Below are positions 56,648-64,000 of a DNA stretch of 64,000 bases, piece after piece. The notes under the pieces were generated by a model. It was given only the letters and a program-made list of their open reading frames with translations. It was not told where the DNA came from and did no database searches. Where the stretch lies: contig NZ_LMJJ01000041.1 in assembly GCF_001429285.1 (NCBI RefSeq), positions 342,630 through 406,629 of the forward strand, read 5' to 3'. Position numbers and translations under genes: made by a program. The stretch comes from Ensifer sp. Root278 (GTDB lineage Bacteria > Pseudomonadota > Alphaproteobacteria > Rhizobiales > Rhizobiaceae). Every line of letters starts with the position of its first letter. Positions within the stretch are counted from its first letter, which is position 1.

Positions 56648-57922
56648 ATGGCACGCATCGTGATGAAATTCGGCGGAACCTCCGTCGCTGATTTGGACCG
56701 CATCCACAATGTCGCCCGCCATGTGAAACGCGAGGTCGATGCCGGCCACGAAGTCGCCGTCGTCGTTTCCGCCATGTCCGGCAAGACCAATGAGCTGGTC
56801 GGCTGGGTGCAGAACATGCCGAAGGCAACCGGCGCCAACTCGCCGTTCTACGACGCGCGCGAATACGATGCGATCGTTGCTTCCGGCGAACAGGTGACGT
56901 CCGGTCTGCTTTCGATCGCGCTGCAGTCGATGGGCATCAACGCCCGCTCCTGGCAGGGTTGGCAGATCCCGATCCGCACCGACAACGCCCATGGCGCTGC
57001 CCGCATCCTCGATATCGACGGCGCCGAGATCATTCGCCGCATGGGCGAGGGCCAGGTAGCTGTCGTTGCCGGCTTCCAGGGTCTCGGTCCCGATAATCGC
57101 CTCGCCACACTCGGCCGCGGCGGTTCCGACACCTCGGCCGTTGCTATCGCCGCTGCCGTCAAGGCCGACCGTTGCGACATCTATACCGACGTCGATGGCG
57201 TCTATACGACCGACCCGCGCATCGAGCCGAAGGCGCGGCGGCTGAAGAAAATCGCGTTCGAGGAAATGCTGGAAATGGCATCGCTCGGCGCCAAGGTGCT
57301 GCAGGTGCGCTCGGTCGAGCTTGCCATGGTGCACAAGGTCCGCACCTTCGTGCGGTCGTCTTTCGAAGATCCCGATGCGCCGGGCATGGGTGACCTTCTC
57401 AATCCGCCCGGTACGCTGATTTGTGATGAGGATGAGATCGTGGAACAGGAAGTCGTAACCGGCATTGCCTATGCCAAGGATGAAGCCCAGATTTCGCTGC
57501 GCCGTCTCGCCGACCGGCCGGGCGTCTCCGCTGCGATCTTCGGCCCGCTTGCTGAAGCCCATATCAACGTCGACATGATCGTTCAGAACATCTCCGAGGA
57601 CGGTTCGAAGACCGACATGACCTTCACGGTTCCGTCGGGCGATGTCGACAAGGCACTGAAGGTGCTCGGCGACAACAAGGAAAAGATCGGCTACGACGTC
57701 GTCCAGTCCGAGGCCGGCCTCGTCAAGGTATCGGTCATCGGCATCGGCATGCGCAGCCATGCCGGCGTCGCCGCGTCCGCATTCCGCGCGCTTGCCGACA
57801 AGGGCATCAACATCAAGGCGATCACCACTTCCGAGATCAAGATTTCGATCCTGATCGACGGTCCCTATGCGGAATTGGCGGTTCGCACTTTGCATTCCGC
57901 TTACGGTCTCGATAAGAGTTAA
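56648..57922 (+). CDS. lysC: Aspartate kinase
   Basis: A 424-residue aspartokinase, the first step of lysine, threonine and methionine synthesis. The kinase domain opens [14 protein letters not shown] and contains [15 protein letters not shown] and [11 protein letters not shown]. Two C-terminal ACT domains (about residues 265-420, with [23 protein letters not shown] and [25 protein letters not shown]) bind allosteric amino acids. There is no homoserine dehydrogenase fusion. ptsP follows 87 nt downstream. Confidence 0.97.
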   Translation: MARIVMKFGGTSVADLDRIHNVARHVKREVDAGHEVAVVVSAMSGKTNELVGWVQNMPKATGANSPFYDAREYDAIVASGEQVTSGLLSIALQSMGINARSWQGWQIPIRTDNAHGAARILDIDGAEIIRRMGEGQVAVVAGFQGLGPDNRLATLGRGGSDTSAVAIAAAVKADRCDIYTDVDGVYTTDPRIEPKARRLKKIAFEEMLEMASLGAKVLQVRSVELAMVHKVRTFVRSSFEDPDAPGMGDLLNPPGTLICDEDEIVEQEVVTGIAYAKDEAQISLRRLADRPGVSAAIFGPLAEAHINVDMIVQNISEDGSKTDMTFTVPSGDVDKALKVLGDNKEKIGYDVVQSEAGLVKVSVIGIGMRSHAGVAASAFRALADKGINIKAITTSEIKISILIDGPYAELAVRTLHSAYGLDKS

Positions 57923-58009
57923 TCGACAGACGACCGATTTGGGATTCGCGGCGGTTTTGCCCGCGTATCCCCTTGCCGCCGTCACCTCTATTTCGGGAGA
58001 CCCCACGCG

Positions 58010-60277
58010 ATGAGAGACCTTTCCGCAGGTCCGCGCGTTCTCCTCAAGCGGTTGCGCGAGTTGATGGCGGAACCGCTGGAGCCGCAGGAGCGCCTTGACC
58101 GTATCGTGCGCCAGATCGCGCAGAACATGGTTGCGGAAGTGTGTTCGGTCTATGTGCTACGTTCCGACGGCGTGCTCGAACTCTACGCGACGGAAGGTCT
58201 GAACAAGGCGGCCGTCCACCTGGCGCAATTGAAGATGGGGCAGGGCCTCGTCGGCACCATCGCCGCCTCGGCGCGGCCTCTCAATCTTTCCGACGCCCAG
58301 TCGCACCCGGCCTTTACCTACCTGCCGGAAACCGGTGAAGAGATCTACCATTCCTTCCTCGGCGTGCCGATCCTGCGCACGGGCCGCGCGCTTGGCGTTC
58401 TCGTCGTCCAGAACAAGGCGATGCGCAACTATCGCGAGGACGAGGTCGAGGCGCTCGAGACGACCGCCATGGTTCTCGCCGAGATGGTGGCGACCGGTGA
58501 ACTCAAGAAGATCACCAAGCCGGGCCTCGAGCTCGACCTCTCGCGTCCCGTCTCGATCGAGGGCAACAGCTATGGCGAAGGCATTGGCCTTGGCTATGTC
58601 GTCCTGCACGAACCGAGGATCGTCGTCACCAACCTCCTCAACGAGGACACCGACCAGGAATTGCAGCGACTTGCCGAAGCGCTGGGGTCGCTGCGCATCT
58701 CGATCGACGACATGCTGTCGCGCCGCGAGGTGTCGATGGAGGGCGAGCATCGGGCAGTGCTCGAAACCTACCGGATGTTCGCCCATGATCGCGGCTGGGT
58801 GCGCAAGCTCGAAGAGGCGATCCGCAACGGCCTGACGGCGGAGGCGGCAGTCGAGCGCGTCCAGAGCGAAACCAAGGCGCGGATGATCCGGCTGACGGAC
58901 CCGTACTTGCGCGAGCGCATGCATGATTTCGACGATCTGGCCAACCGCCTGCTGCGCCAGCTTTCCGGCTATGGCGCCAAGCTTTCGGCCAGCGACTTCC
59001 CGACCGATGCGGTGATCGTCGCGCGTGCCATGGGCGCTGCCGAACTGCTCGACTATCCGCGCGAAAACGTGCGCGGTCTGGTGCTCGAAGAGGGCGCCGT
59101 CACCAGCCACGTGGTGATCGTCGCCCGTGCCATGGGCATTCCGGTCATTGGCCAGGCGACGGGCGCGGTGGCGCTTGCGGAAAACCGCGATGCGATCATC
59201 ATCGACGGCGACGATGCCAAGGTGCACTTGCGGCCGCTCGCCGACCTGCAGCGCGCCTACGAGGAAAAGGTTCGCTTCCGGGCACGGCGCCAGGCGCAGT
59301 TCCGGGCGCTGAAGGACGTCGAGCCGCTGACCAGAGACGGCAAGCGCATCACGCTGCAAATGAATGCAGGCCTGCTCGTGGACCTGCCGCATCTGAACGA
59401 GGCGGGGGCAGAAGGCATCGGCCTGTTCCGCACCGAACTTCAGTTCATGATCGCCTCGACCATGCCGAAGGCGGAAGAACAGGAAGCGTTTTACCGCAGT
59501 GTGCTGAAGCAGACGGGCGGAAAGCCCGTGACCTTCCGCACCCTCGACATCGGCGGCGACAAGGTCGTCCCCTATTTCCGCGCCGCGGAAGAGGAAAATC
59601 CGGCGCTCGGCTGGCGCGCGATCCGGCTTTCGCTTGATCGCCCAGGTCTGCTGCGGACCCAGCTTCGCGCGATGCTGCGCGCGGCGGCCGGTGCCGAGCT
59701 CAAGCTGATGCTGCCGATGGTCACCGAAGTTTCCGAACTCAGGATTGCACGCGACCTGCTGCAGAAGGAAATCGAGCGGCAGTCGAAACTTGGCGAACAG
59801 TTGCCGCGCAAGCTGCAGTTCGGCGCCATGCTGGAGGTGCCGGCGCTCTTGTGGCAGCTCGACGAACTGATGATGGAAGTGGACTTCGTCTCGGTCGGCT
59901 CGAATGATCTCTTCCAGTTCGCGATGGCGGTCGATCGGGGCAATGCCCGCGTATCCGATCGCTTCGACGTGCTCGGGCGGCCGTTCCTCAGGATCCTGCG
60001 CGACATCGTGCGCGCCGGCGACCGGCACGAAACCCCGGTGACGCTCTGCGGCGAGATGGCGAGCAAGCCGCTCTCGGCCATGGCGTTGCTGGGCTTAGGT
60101 TTCCGTTCGGTTTCGATGTCGCCGACGGCCGTAGGGCCGATCAAGGCGATGCTGCTGGCGCTCGACGCGGGCAAGCTTGGTGCCGCGCTCAATGCGGCGC
60201 TGGACGACACACGCGACCAGACGTCCGTTCGCCAGATGCTGGTGGATTTCGCCGCGGAAAACGGCATTCCGGTTTAG
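58010..60277 (+). CDS. ptsP: Phosphoenolpyruvate-protein phosphotransferase PtsP (EI-Ntr)
   Basis: A 755-residue first component of the nitrogen PTS. An N-terminal GAF domain (about residues 20-165) binds glutamine/2-oxoglutarate in characterised rhizobial homologues. It is followed by the PEP-utilising domains: the phospho-His is H367 in GAVTSHVVIVARAMGIP, and the C-terminal barrel contains TLDIGGDKVVPYF, GSNDLFQFAMAVDR and the catalytic Cys in VTLCGEMAS. It passes phosphate to NPr and EIIA-Ntr to control potassium, PHB and nitrogen responses. Confidence 0.96.
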   Translation: MRDLSAGPRVLLKRLRELMAEPLEPQERLDRIVRQIAQNMVAEVCSVYVLRSDGVLELYATEGLNKAAVHLAQLKMGQGLVGTIAASARPLNLSDAQSHPAFTYLPETGEEIYHSFLGVPILRTGRALGVLVVQNKAMRNYREDEVEALETTAMVLAEMVATGELKKITKPGLELDLSRPVSIEGNSYGEGIGLGYVVLHEPRIVVTNLLNEDTDQELQRLAEALGSLRISIDDMLSRREVSMEGEHRAVLETYRMFAHDRGWVRKLEEAIRNGLTAEAAVERVQSETKARMIRLTDPYLRERMHDFDDLANRLLRQLSGYGAKLSASDFPTDAVIVARAMGAAELLDYPRENVRGLVLEEGAVTSHVVIVARAMGIPVIGQATGAVALAENRDAIIIDGDDAKVHLRPLADLQRAYEEKVRFRARRQAQFRALKDVEPLTRDGKRITLQMNAGLLVDLPHLNEAGAEGIGLFRTELQFMIASTMPKAEEQEAFYRSVLKQTGGKPVTFRTLDIGGDKVVPYFRAAEEENPALGWRAIRLSLDRPGLLRTQLRAMLRAAAGAELKLMLPMVTEVSELRIARDLLQKEIERQSKLGEQLPRKLQFGAMLEVPALLWQLDELMMEVDFVSVGSNDLFQFAMAVDRGNARVSDRFDVLGRPFLRILRDIVRAGDRHETPVTLCGEMASKPLSAMALLGLGFRSVSMSPTAVGPIKAMLLALDAGKLGAALNAALDDTRDQTSVRQMLVDFAAENGIPV

Positions 60278-60348
60278 ATTGAATTGACGCGTCGCGACCC
60301 TCGTCCGGACCATGATCCGGGCGAGGGGAGATGCATTTGGAGTGAGAC

Positions 60349-61431
60349 TTGGCAAAGCTTCCCGTTGAAAAGATGCGCGAACTGGAACGGCGGTTCGGTG
60401 AGATCGAGGCCCGCATGTCGGCCGGCCCGGCCGCGGACGTTTATGTCAAGCTCGCCTCGGAATATTCCGAACTGCAGCCGGTCGTGACGAAGATCCGCGC
60501 CTACGAGAAGGCGATGACCGAGCTTGCCGACATCACTGCCATGCTCGCGGACAAATCGACCGATCGGGAGATGCGCGATCTCGCCGAAATGGAAAAGCCC
60601 GAGGTCGAAGCGACGATCGAGGCACTGGAGCAGGAAATCCAGATCCTGCTTCTGCCGAAGGATGCGGCCGACGAGAAGAGTGCGATCCTCGAAATTCGCG
60701 CCGGTACCGGCGGATCGGAAGCGGCGCTTTTTGCCGGCGATCTCTTCCGCATGTACGAGCGCTACGCGGCCGGCAAGGGCTGGCGCGTCGAGGTGCTTTC
60801 GGCGAGCGACGGCGAGGCCGGCGGGTTCAAGGAAATCATCGCAACAGTTTCCGGGCGCGGGGTGTTCTCGCGGCTGAAATTCGAATCCGGCGTGCACCGG
60901 GTGCAGCGTGTACCGGAAACCGAGGCGAGCGGCCGTATTCATACATCGGCGGCAACCGTCGCCGTGCTGCCTGAGGCCGAAGACATCGACATCGAGATCC
61001 GGCCCGAGGATATCCGCATCGACACCATGCGTTCGTCGGGTGCCGGCGGTCAGCACGTCAACACGACGGACTCGGCCGTGCGCATCACCCACCTTCCGAC
61101 CGGTCTCGTCGTCACCAGTTCGGAAAAGTCGCAGCACCAGAACCGGGCAAAGGCGATGCAGGTCCTGCGCTCGCGCCTCTACGATATGGAGCGCCAGCGC
61201 GCCGACAGCGAACGCTCGGCCGACCGCAAGAGCCAAGTGGGCTCGGGCGACCGCTCCGAGCGCATTCGCACCTATAATTTCCCGCAGGGCCGCCTCACCG
61301 ATCACCGCATCAACCTGACGCTCTACAAGCTCGATCGGATGATGATGGGCGAGATCGACGAGGTCGTCGATGCGCTGCTTGCCGACTACCAGGCGAGCCA
61401 GCTGGCGCTGCTTGGCGAACAGCGGGGCTGA
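60349..61431 (+). CDS. prfA: Peptide chain release factor 1
   Basis: A 360-residue RF1 that terminates translation at UAA and UAG. The GGQ motif is at residues 233-235 ([16 protein letters not shown]), and the anticodon-mimicking P-x-T is PET in [10 protein letters not shown], which is the RF1 rather than RF2 (SPF) form. The start is TTG 60349 with GGAG 7 nt upstream and gives the usual MAKLP-type N terminus. prmC, which methylates the GGQ glutamine, follows 3 nt after the stop. Confidence 0.97.
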   Translation: MAKLPVEKMRELERRFGEIEARMSAGPAADVYVKLASEYSELQPVVTKIRAYEKAMTELADITAMLADKSTDREMRDLAEMEKPEVEATIEALEQEIQILLLPKDAADEKSAILEIRAGTGGSEAALFAGDLFRMYERYAAGKGWRVEVLSASDGEAGGFKEIIATVSGRGVFSRLKFESGVHRVQRVPETEASGRIHTSAATVAVLPEAEDIDIEIRPEDIRIDTMRSSGAGGQHVNTTDSAVRITHLPTGLVVTSSEKSQHQNRAKAMQVLRSRLYDMERQRADSERSADRKSQVGSGDRSERIRTYNFPQGRLTDHRINLTLYKLDRMMMGEIDEVVDALLADYQASQLALLGEQRG

Positions 61432-61434
61432 GCC

Positions 61435-62304
61435 ATGGCGGAAACGCTCGCGAGCCTCGTTGCCGAAAGCCGCGACCGCCTGCAAGCGGGCGGCATAGAG
61501 AATGCGGCGCTCGATGTGCGGCATCTGATCTCCGGCCTGCTCTACATGTCGCTGAGCGCGGTCGTGTCTCGGGGCAGGGACCCGATTTCGGATGAGGACG
61601 CTACCCGGATCCGGGTGGCGGTGGCGCGGCGACTGGCACGCGAACCGGTCTACCGTATTCTTGGTGAACGCGAATTTTTCGGCCTGCCGCTGAAACTTTC
61701 GAAGGAAACGCTGGAGCCTCGCCCGGACACCGAGACGCTCGTCGATCGGATGATCCCTTATCTGCGTGCGGTGGTAGCGCGAAAGGGCGGTTGCGCGCTT
61801 ATCGATCTCGGCACCGGTACTGGGGCGATTTGTATCGCGCTGCTGTCGCAAGTTCTTGAAGCAGGGGGCACGGCTACCGATATATCCAAGGACGCACTGG
61901 CAACGGCGACGGCGAATGCAGCTGCGCTCGGTCTTGCGGATCGGTTCCGGCCGCTTCTCAGCAACTGGTACGAAAAGGTGGATGGTCGCTACGATGTGAT
62001 CGTCTCAAATCCGCCGTATATCCGGTCCAGTGTCGTCCATGAGCTTGAGCCGGAGGTGAGACTTCACGACCCGGCCGCAGCGCTTGATGGCGGAGAAGAC
62101 GGGCTTGATGCCTATCGCGCCATCGCTTCTCAGGCTGGTCATCATCTTGAGACAAACGGCGTGATAGGCTTGGAAATCGGTTTCGACCAGAAAGAGGCGG
62201 TGACGGCGTTGTTTAGCGCCGAAAATTTCCGTCTGCGTGAAGAGGCGAAGGATCTCGGCGGTAATGACCGCGTCCTGATCTTCGAACGCGACACAAACCG
62301 TTGA
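61435..62304 (+). CDS. prmC: Release factor glutamine methyltransferase
   Basis: A 289-residue SAM-dependent methyltransferase that methylates Gln235 of the GGQ motif in release factors. It has motif I DLGTGTGAICIALL, the catalytic N-P-P-Y in IVSNPPYIRS, and the N-terminal helical domain with ILGEREFFGLPL. EPRPDTETLVD is typical of PrmC. It begins 3 nt after prfA, giving the classic coupled pair. Confidence 0.95.
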   Translation: MAETLASLVAESRDRLQAGGIENAALDVRHLISGLLYMSLSAVVSRGRDPISDEDATRIRVAVARRLAREPVYRILGEREFFGLPLKLSKETLEPRPDTETLVDRMIPYLRAVVARKGGCALIDLGTGTGAICIALLSQVLEAGGTATDISKDALATATANAAALGLADRFRPLLSNWYEKVDGRYDVIVSNPPYIRSSVVHELEPEVRLHDPAAALDGGEDGLDAYRAIASQAGHHLETNGVIGLEIGFDQKEAVTALFSAENFRLREEAKDLGGNDRVLIFERDTNR

Positions 62305-62637
62305 AAAAATGCTGCACTGACGCATCTTCTTTCTTGCACAGGCAAAGAAAGGGCTTGGAATCCCAGAGGAAGCGGGCTAGTTTGCCCGCGCACTGGGCAG
62401 AAGGTCATGGACCTAAGATTCGTTCCGGTATGACCTGGCCACGGGGATTGCTCTCAAGAAAGAGTTGCTAGGGTTCAACAAGTGCCTTGTGCGGGTACCT
62501 GTTAATTTGACGCCAGTCGGCGCCGAAGCCGCCATTGTGCGAGCGCAACGGCGCGTGTTCTGTCGGGCGTGAACGGATCCGGCCGGAAGACGAAACCACA
62601 TGATCATCATTATCAAGAGAATTCGGGTGAATGCACT
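62305..62637. other. 333-nt gap between prmC and the DUF4167 gene
   Basis: The only structure I see is a 6-bp GCGGGC/GCCCGC hairpin (62372-62389) without a U tract, and a purine-rich repeat CTTTCTTG..CAAAGAAAG around 62328-62350 that can pair. No coding frame is convincing. The promoter of the DUF4167 gene presumably lies here. Confidence 0.55.
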
Positions 62638-63300
62638 ATGAGGCCAGGACAGCAAAACAAGCGCGGCCGCGGGCGGAATAACAATAGCAACAACAATAAC
62701 AATGGAAATAACAACAACCACAACCGCAAGGGCTCGAACCCGCTGACGCGGACCTATGACAGCTCCGGCCCGGATGTGAAGATTCGCGGTACTGCTCAGC
62801 ACATCGCCGAGAAGTACTCAGCGCTTGCGCGCGATGCACAGAGCTCCGGCGACCGCGTCATCGCAGAAAACTACCTTCAGCACGCCGAACACTACAACCG
62901 CATCATTGCTGCCGCACAGGCGCAGATGCAGGACCGGTTCCAGCGTGATGACCGTCAGGATTTCCGCGGCCACGACGGGTCCGATCAGGACCAGGACGAT
63001 CTGGATCAGGGCTACAGCGACGACATGCCGACCCCGGTTGCCGCAGCTCAGGCACCTGCTCCCGAGCCGCAGCCTGTCGTCATCGACGGCACGGGCCCGC
63101 AGCCGGTGATCGAAGGCACACCGGCGGAAGTCGCGATGGAAGAGGAAGCCCCGGCTGCCTCCGGCCGCGCCGCATCCCGCCGCCGCAACGCGCCGCGTCC
63201 ACGCCGTCCGCGCCGCAGCGCACAGGAAGGTGCCGCTGACGAAGCCCAGGCTTCGGGCGATGCCGCTCCGGAAGCACCGGCGCTCGCCGCTTCCGAATAA
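62638..63300 (+). CDS. DUF4167 domain-containing protein
   Basis: A 220-residue protein with an extremely Asn/Arg/Gly-rich basic N terminus (residues 1-35, including NNNSNNNNNGNNNNH) followed by the DUF4167 core (about 40-110: TRTYDSSGPDVKIRGTAQHIAEKY...SGDRVIAENYLQHAEHYNRII), and an acidic-to-basic disordered tail with Ala/Pro and a PRPRRPRR stretch. The composition suggests RNA or nucleic-acid binding (inference). The family is confined to alphaproteobacteria. The start is ATG 62638. It ends in a strong terminator. Confidence 0.85.
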   Translation: MRPGQQNKRGRGRNNNSNNNNNGNNNNHNRKGSNPLTRTYDSSGPDVKIRGTAQHIAEKYSALARDAQSSGDRVIAENYLQHAEHYNRIIAAAQAQMQDRFQRDDRQDFRGHDGSDQDQDDLDQGYSDDMPTPVAAAQAPAPEPQPVVIDGTGPQPVIEGTPAEVAMEEEAPAASGRAASRRRNAPRPRRPRRSAQEGAADEAQASGDAAPEAPALAASE

Positions 63301-63339
63301 GCGGCGGTCTATCAGCGTTGCCCATTCTCAGGGCACGAC

Positions 63340-63369
63340 AAAAACCCGGCCTGTCACGGCCGGGTTTTT
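63340..63369. terminator. Bidirectional Rho-independent terminator (DUF4167 / TetR genes)
   Basis: A perfect 12-bp stem AAAAACCCGGCC/GGCCGGGTTTTT with a 6-nt loop lies between convergent genes. Confidence 0.93.
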
Positions 63370-63389
63370 CTTTGTCTGGTCATCGGTGA

Positions 63390-63974
63390 TCAAACGTCGA
63401 CGCTGTCGACGATCAGTGCGGCAAGATTGGCGCTGGCGGCCGTCTCGTTCGTCCGGCCGCGGATCAGCTCGCGGCCGATCGCCTCGGCTGCTCCTGCGAT
63501 ACCGGTGCAGCGCAGGCGCAAATCGTCGGAGGGAATTTTCGCGAAGGGTCCGAGTGCCGCCTGGATCGCGGCGACATAGTCGTCGACCTGTTGCTGCTGC
63601 GTCGCGATCATGTCCGCGTTGCCGCGTAGCGCTCCTGAGATGGCCTGCCATTCCTCACCACTGTCGACGGCACAGTCGATGTAAACCGAGCTGATGATGT
63701 CGGCGACCGCATCGAGCTCTTTCGGTGCCCCCGTAAGCGCGGCCTGCAGTTTGGTTGCGTGGCGGTCTTCGATTTCCTGGGAAAGCGCGATCAAAAGCCC
63801 CTCGCGCGTGCCGAAATGCTCGTAGGCGATCGGCTTGCTGACGCCGGCGCGTTCGGCGAGGTGGCCGAGCGTCAGGGCGTCGGCGCCGCACTCGCGCAGG
63901 ATCTCCTTGGCGGTCTCGATCAACTGGGCACGCCGTTCGGGCTTGGCGAGCTTTCGGCTTTTGGTCGGGGCCAT
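63390..63974 (-). CDS. TetR/AcrR family transcriptional regulator
   Basis: A 194-residue repressor with an N-terminal TetR helix-turn-helix at about residues 10-55 (RRAQLIETAKEILRE, TLGHLAERAGVSKPIAYEHFGTREGLL) and a divergent ligand-binding helical domain. The ligand and targets are unknown; TetR proteins often control a neighbouring gene, but the adjacent left gene is convergent and the right neighbour is outside the window. The start is ATG 63974; three extra upstream residues are possible. Confidence 0.9.
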   Translation of the reverse strand: MAPTKSRKLAKPERRAQLIETAKEILRECGADALTLGHLAERAGVSKPIAYEHFGTREGLLIALSQEIEDRHATKLQAALTGAPKELDAVADIISSVYIDCAVDSGEEWQAISGALRGNADMIATQQQQVDDYVAAIQAALGPFAKIPSDDLRLRCTGIAGAAEAIGRELIRGRTNETAASANLAALIVDSVDV

Positions 63975-64000
63975 CGATCGCAATCCTTTTCGCGTCGGCT

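Overview
This window is chromosomal DNA of a high-GC alphaproteobacterium, most likely a Sinorhizobium/Ensifer-type member of the Rhizobiaceae. Supporting signs are the cobS-GNAT-cobT order of aerobic cobalamin synthesis, CpdR next to hpt, several Rhizobiales-only families (DUF2125, DUF4167, DUF1178, the TIGR02302/DUF4175 family), an EI-Ntr (PtsP) downstream of lysC, and recurring mosaic palindromic repeats of the rhizobial RIME type. Nearly everything is vertically inherited housekeeping DNA with very short gaps.

Layout. 1-2827: end of cobS, a small GNAT and cobT (cobaltochelatase). 3030-9538: a secreted esterase-like protein, a queuosine-precursor transporter, rpmB (L28), a DUF3108 protein, a DMT transporter, a frameshifted cupin gene behind gloB, and a methyltransferase. 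9684-14335: hisC-tyrA, a DUF2125 protein, a ChaC-like protein and a PlsC acyltransferase. 14464-19103: minus-strand ftsE-ftsX-ydcF, and plus-strand genes for an unknown membrane protein, hpt and cpdR. 19324-25276: minus-strand argH-lptM-lysA-TIGR02302. 25303-30842: tlpA, then minus-strand rhomboid, etfBA and hbd genes, a PduO-type adenosyltransferase and a HIG1-like protein. 30866-37750: SDR, BrkB, gluQRS, alkA-like, HNH and dsbB genes, tRNA-Leu(CAA) and an acyl-CoA synthetase. 37787-40810: a BioF2-type acetyltransferase and a Wzx-like flippase (surface polysaccharide), plus a small helix-hairpin-helix protein. 40925-47493: secA, a parvulin isomerase, argJ, a GNAT and mutT. 47673-53072: an orphan Flp pilin with a small membrane protein, a methyltransferase, comF, grxC, a nitrilase-family amidase, a DUF1178 protein, a GNAT and ubiG. 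53100-56640: a looser accessory-looking block (RibD/DHFR-like protein, headless methyltransferase remnant, ABC-F ATPase, large cruciform repeat). 56648-63974: lysC, ptsP, prfA-prmC, a DUF4167 protein and a TetR regulator.

How it works together. There are biosynthetic modules for cobalamin (cobS/cobT, adenosyltransferase), His/Tyr, Lys (lysC, lysA) and Arg (argH, argJ); electron-transfer flavoprotein with a beta-oxidation dehydrogenase; envelope and division functions (FtsEX, SecA, PlsC, flippase, DsbB/TlpA); and translation termination (prfA-prmC). Regulatory sequence worth noting: a consensus CtrA-type box upstream of ftsE, a LiuR-like palindrome upstream of etfBA, and a strong double-hairpin leader in front of cpdR.

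I saw no CRISPR array, prophage, insertion-sequence transposase, defence island or secondary-metabolite cluster. The unusual content is mostly non-coding: mosaic repeats with compensatory base changes and with edges that form gene stop codons, a composite cruciform that has replaced the 3' end of a decaying gene, and a recent-looking frameshift in a cupin gene.
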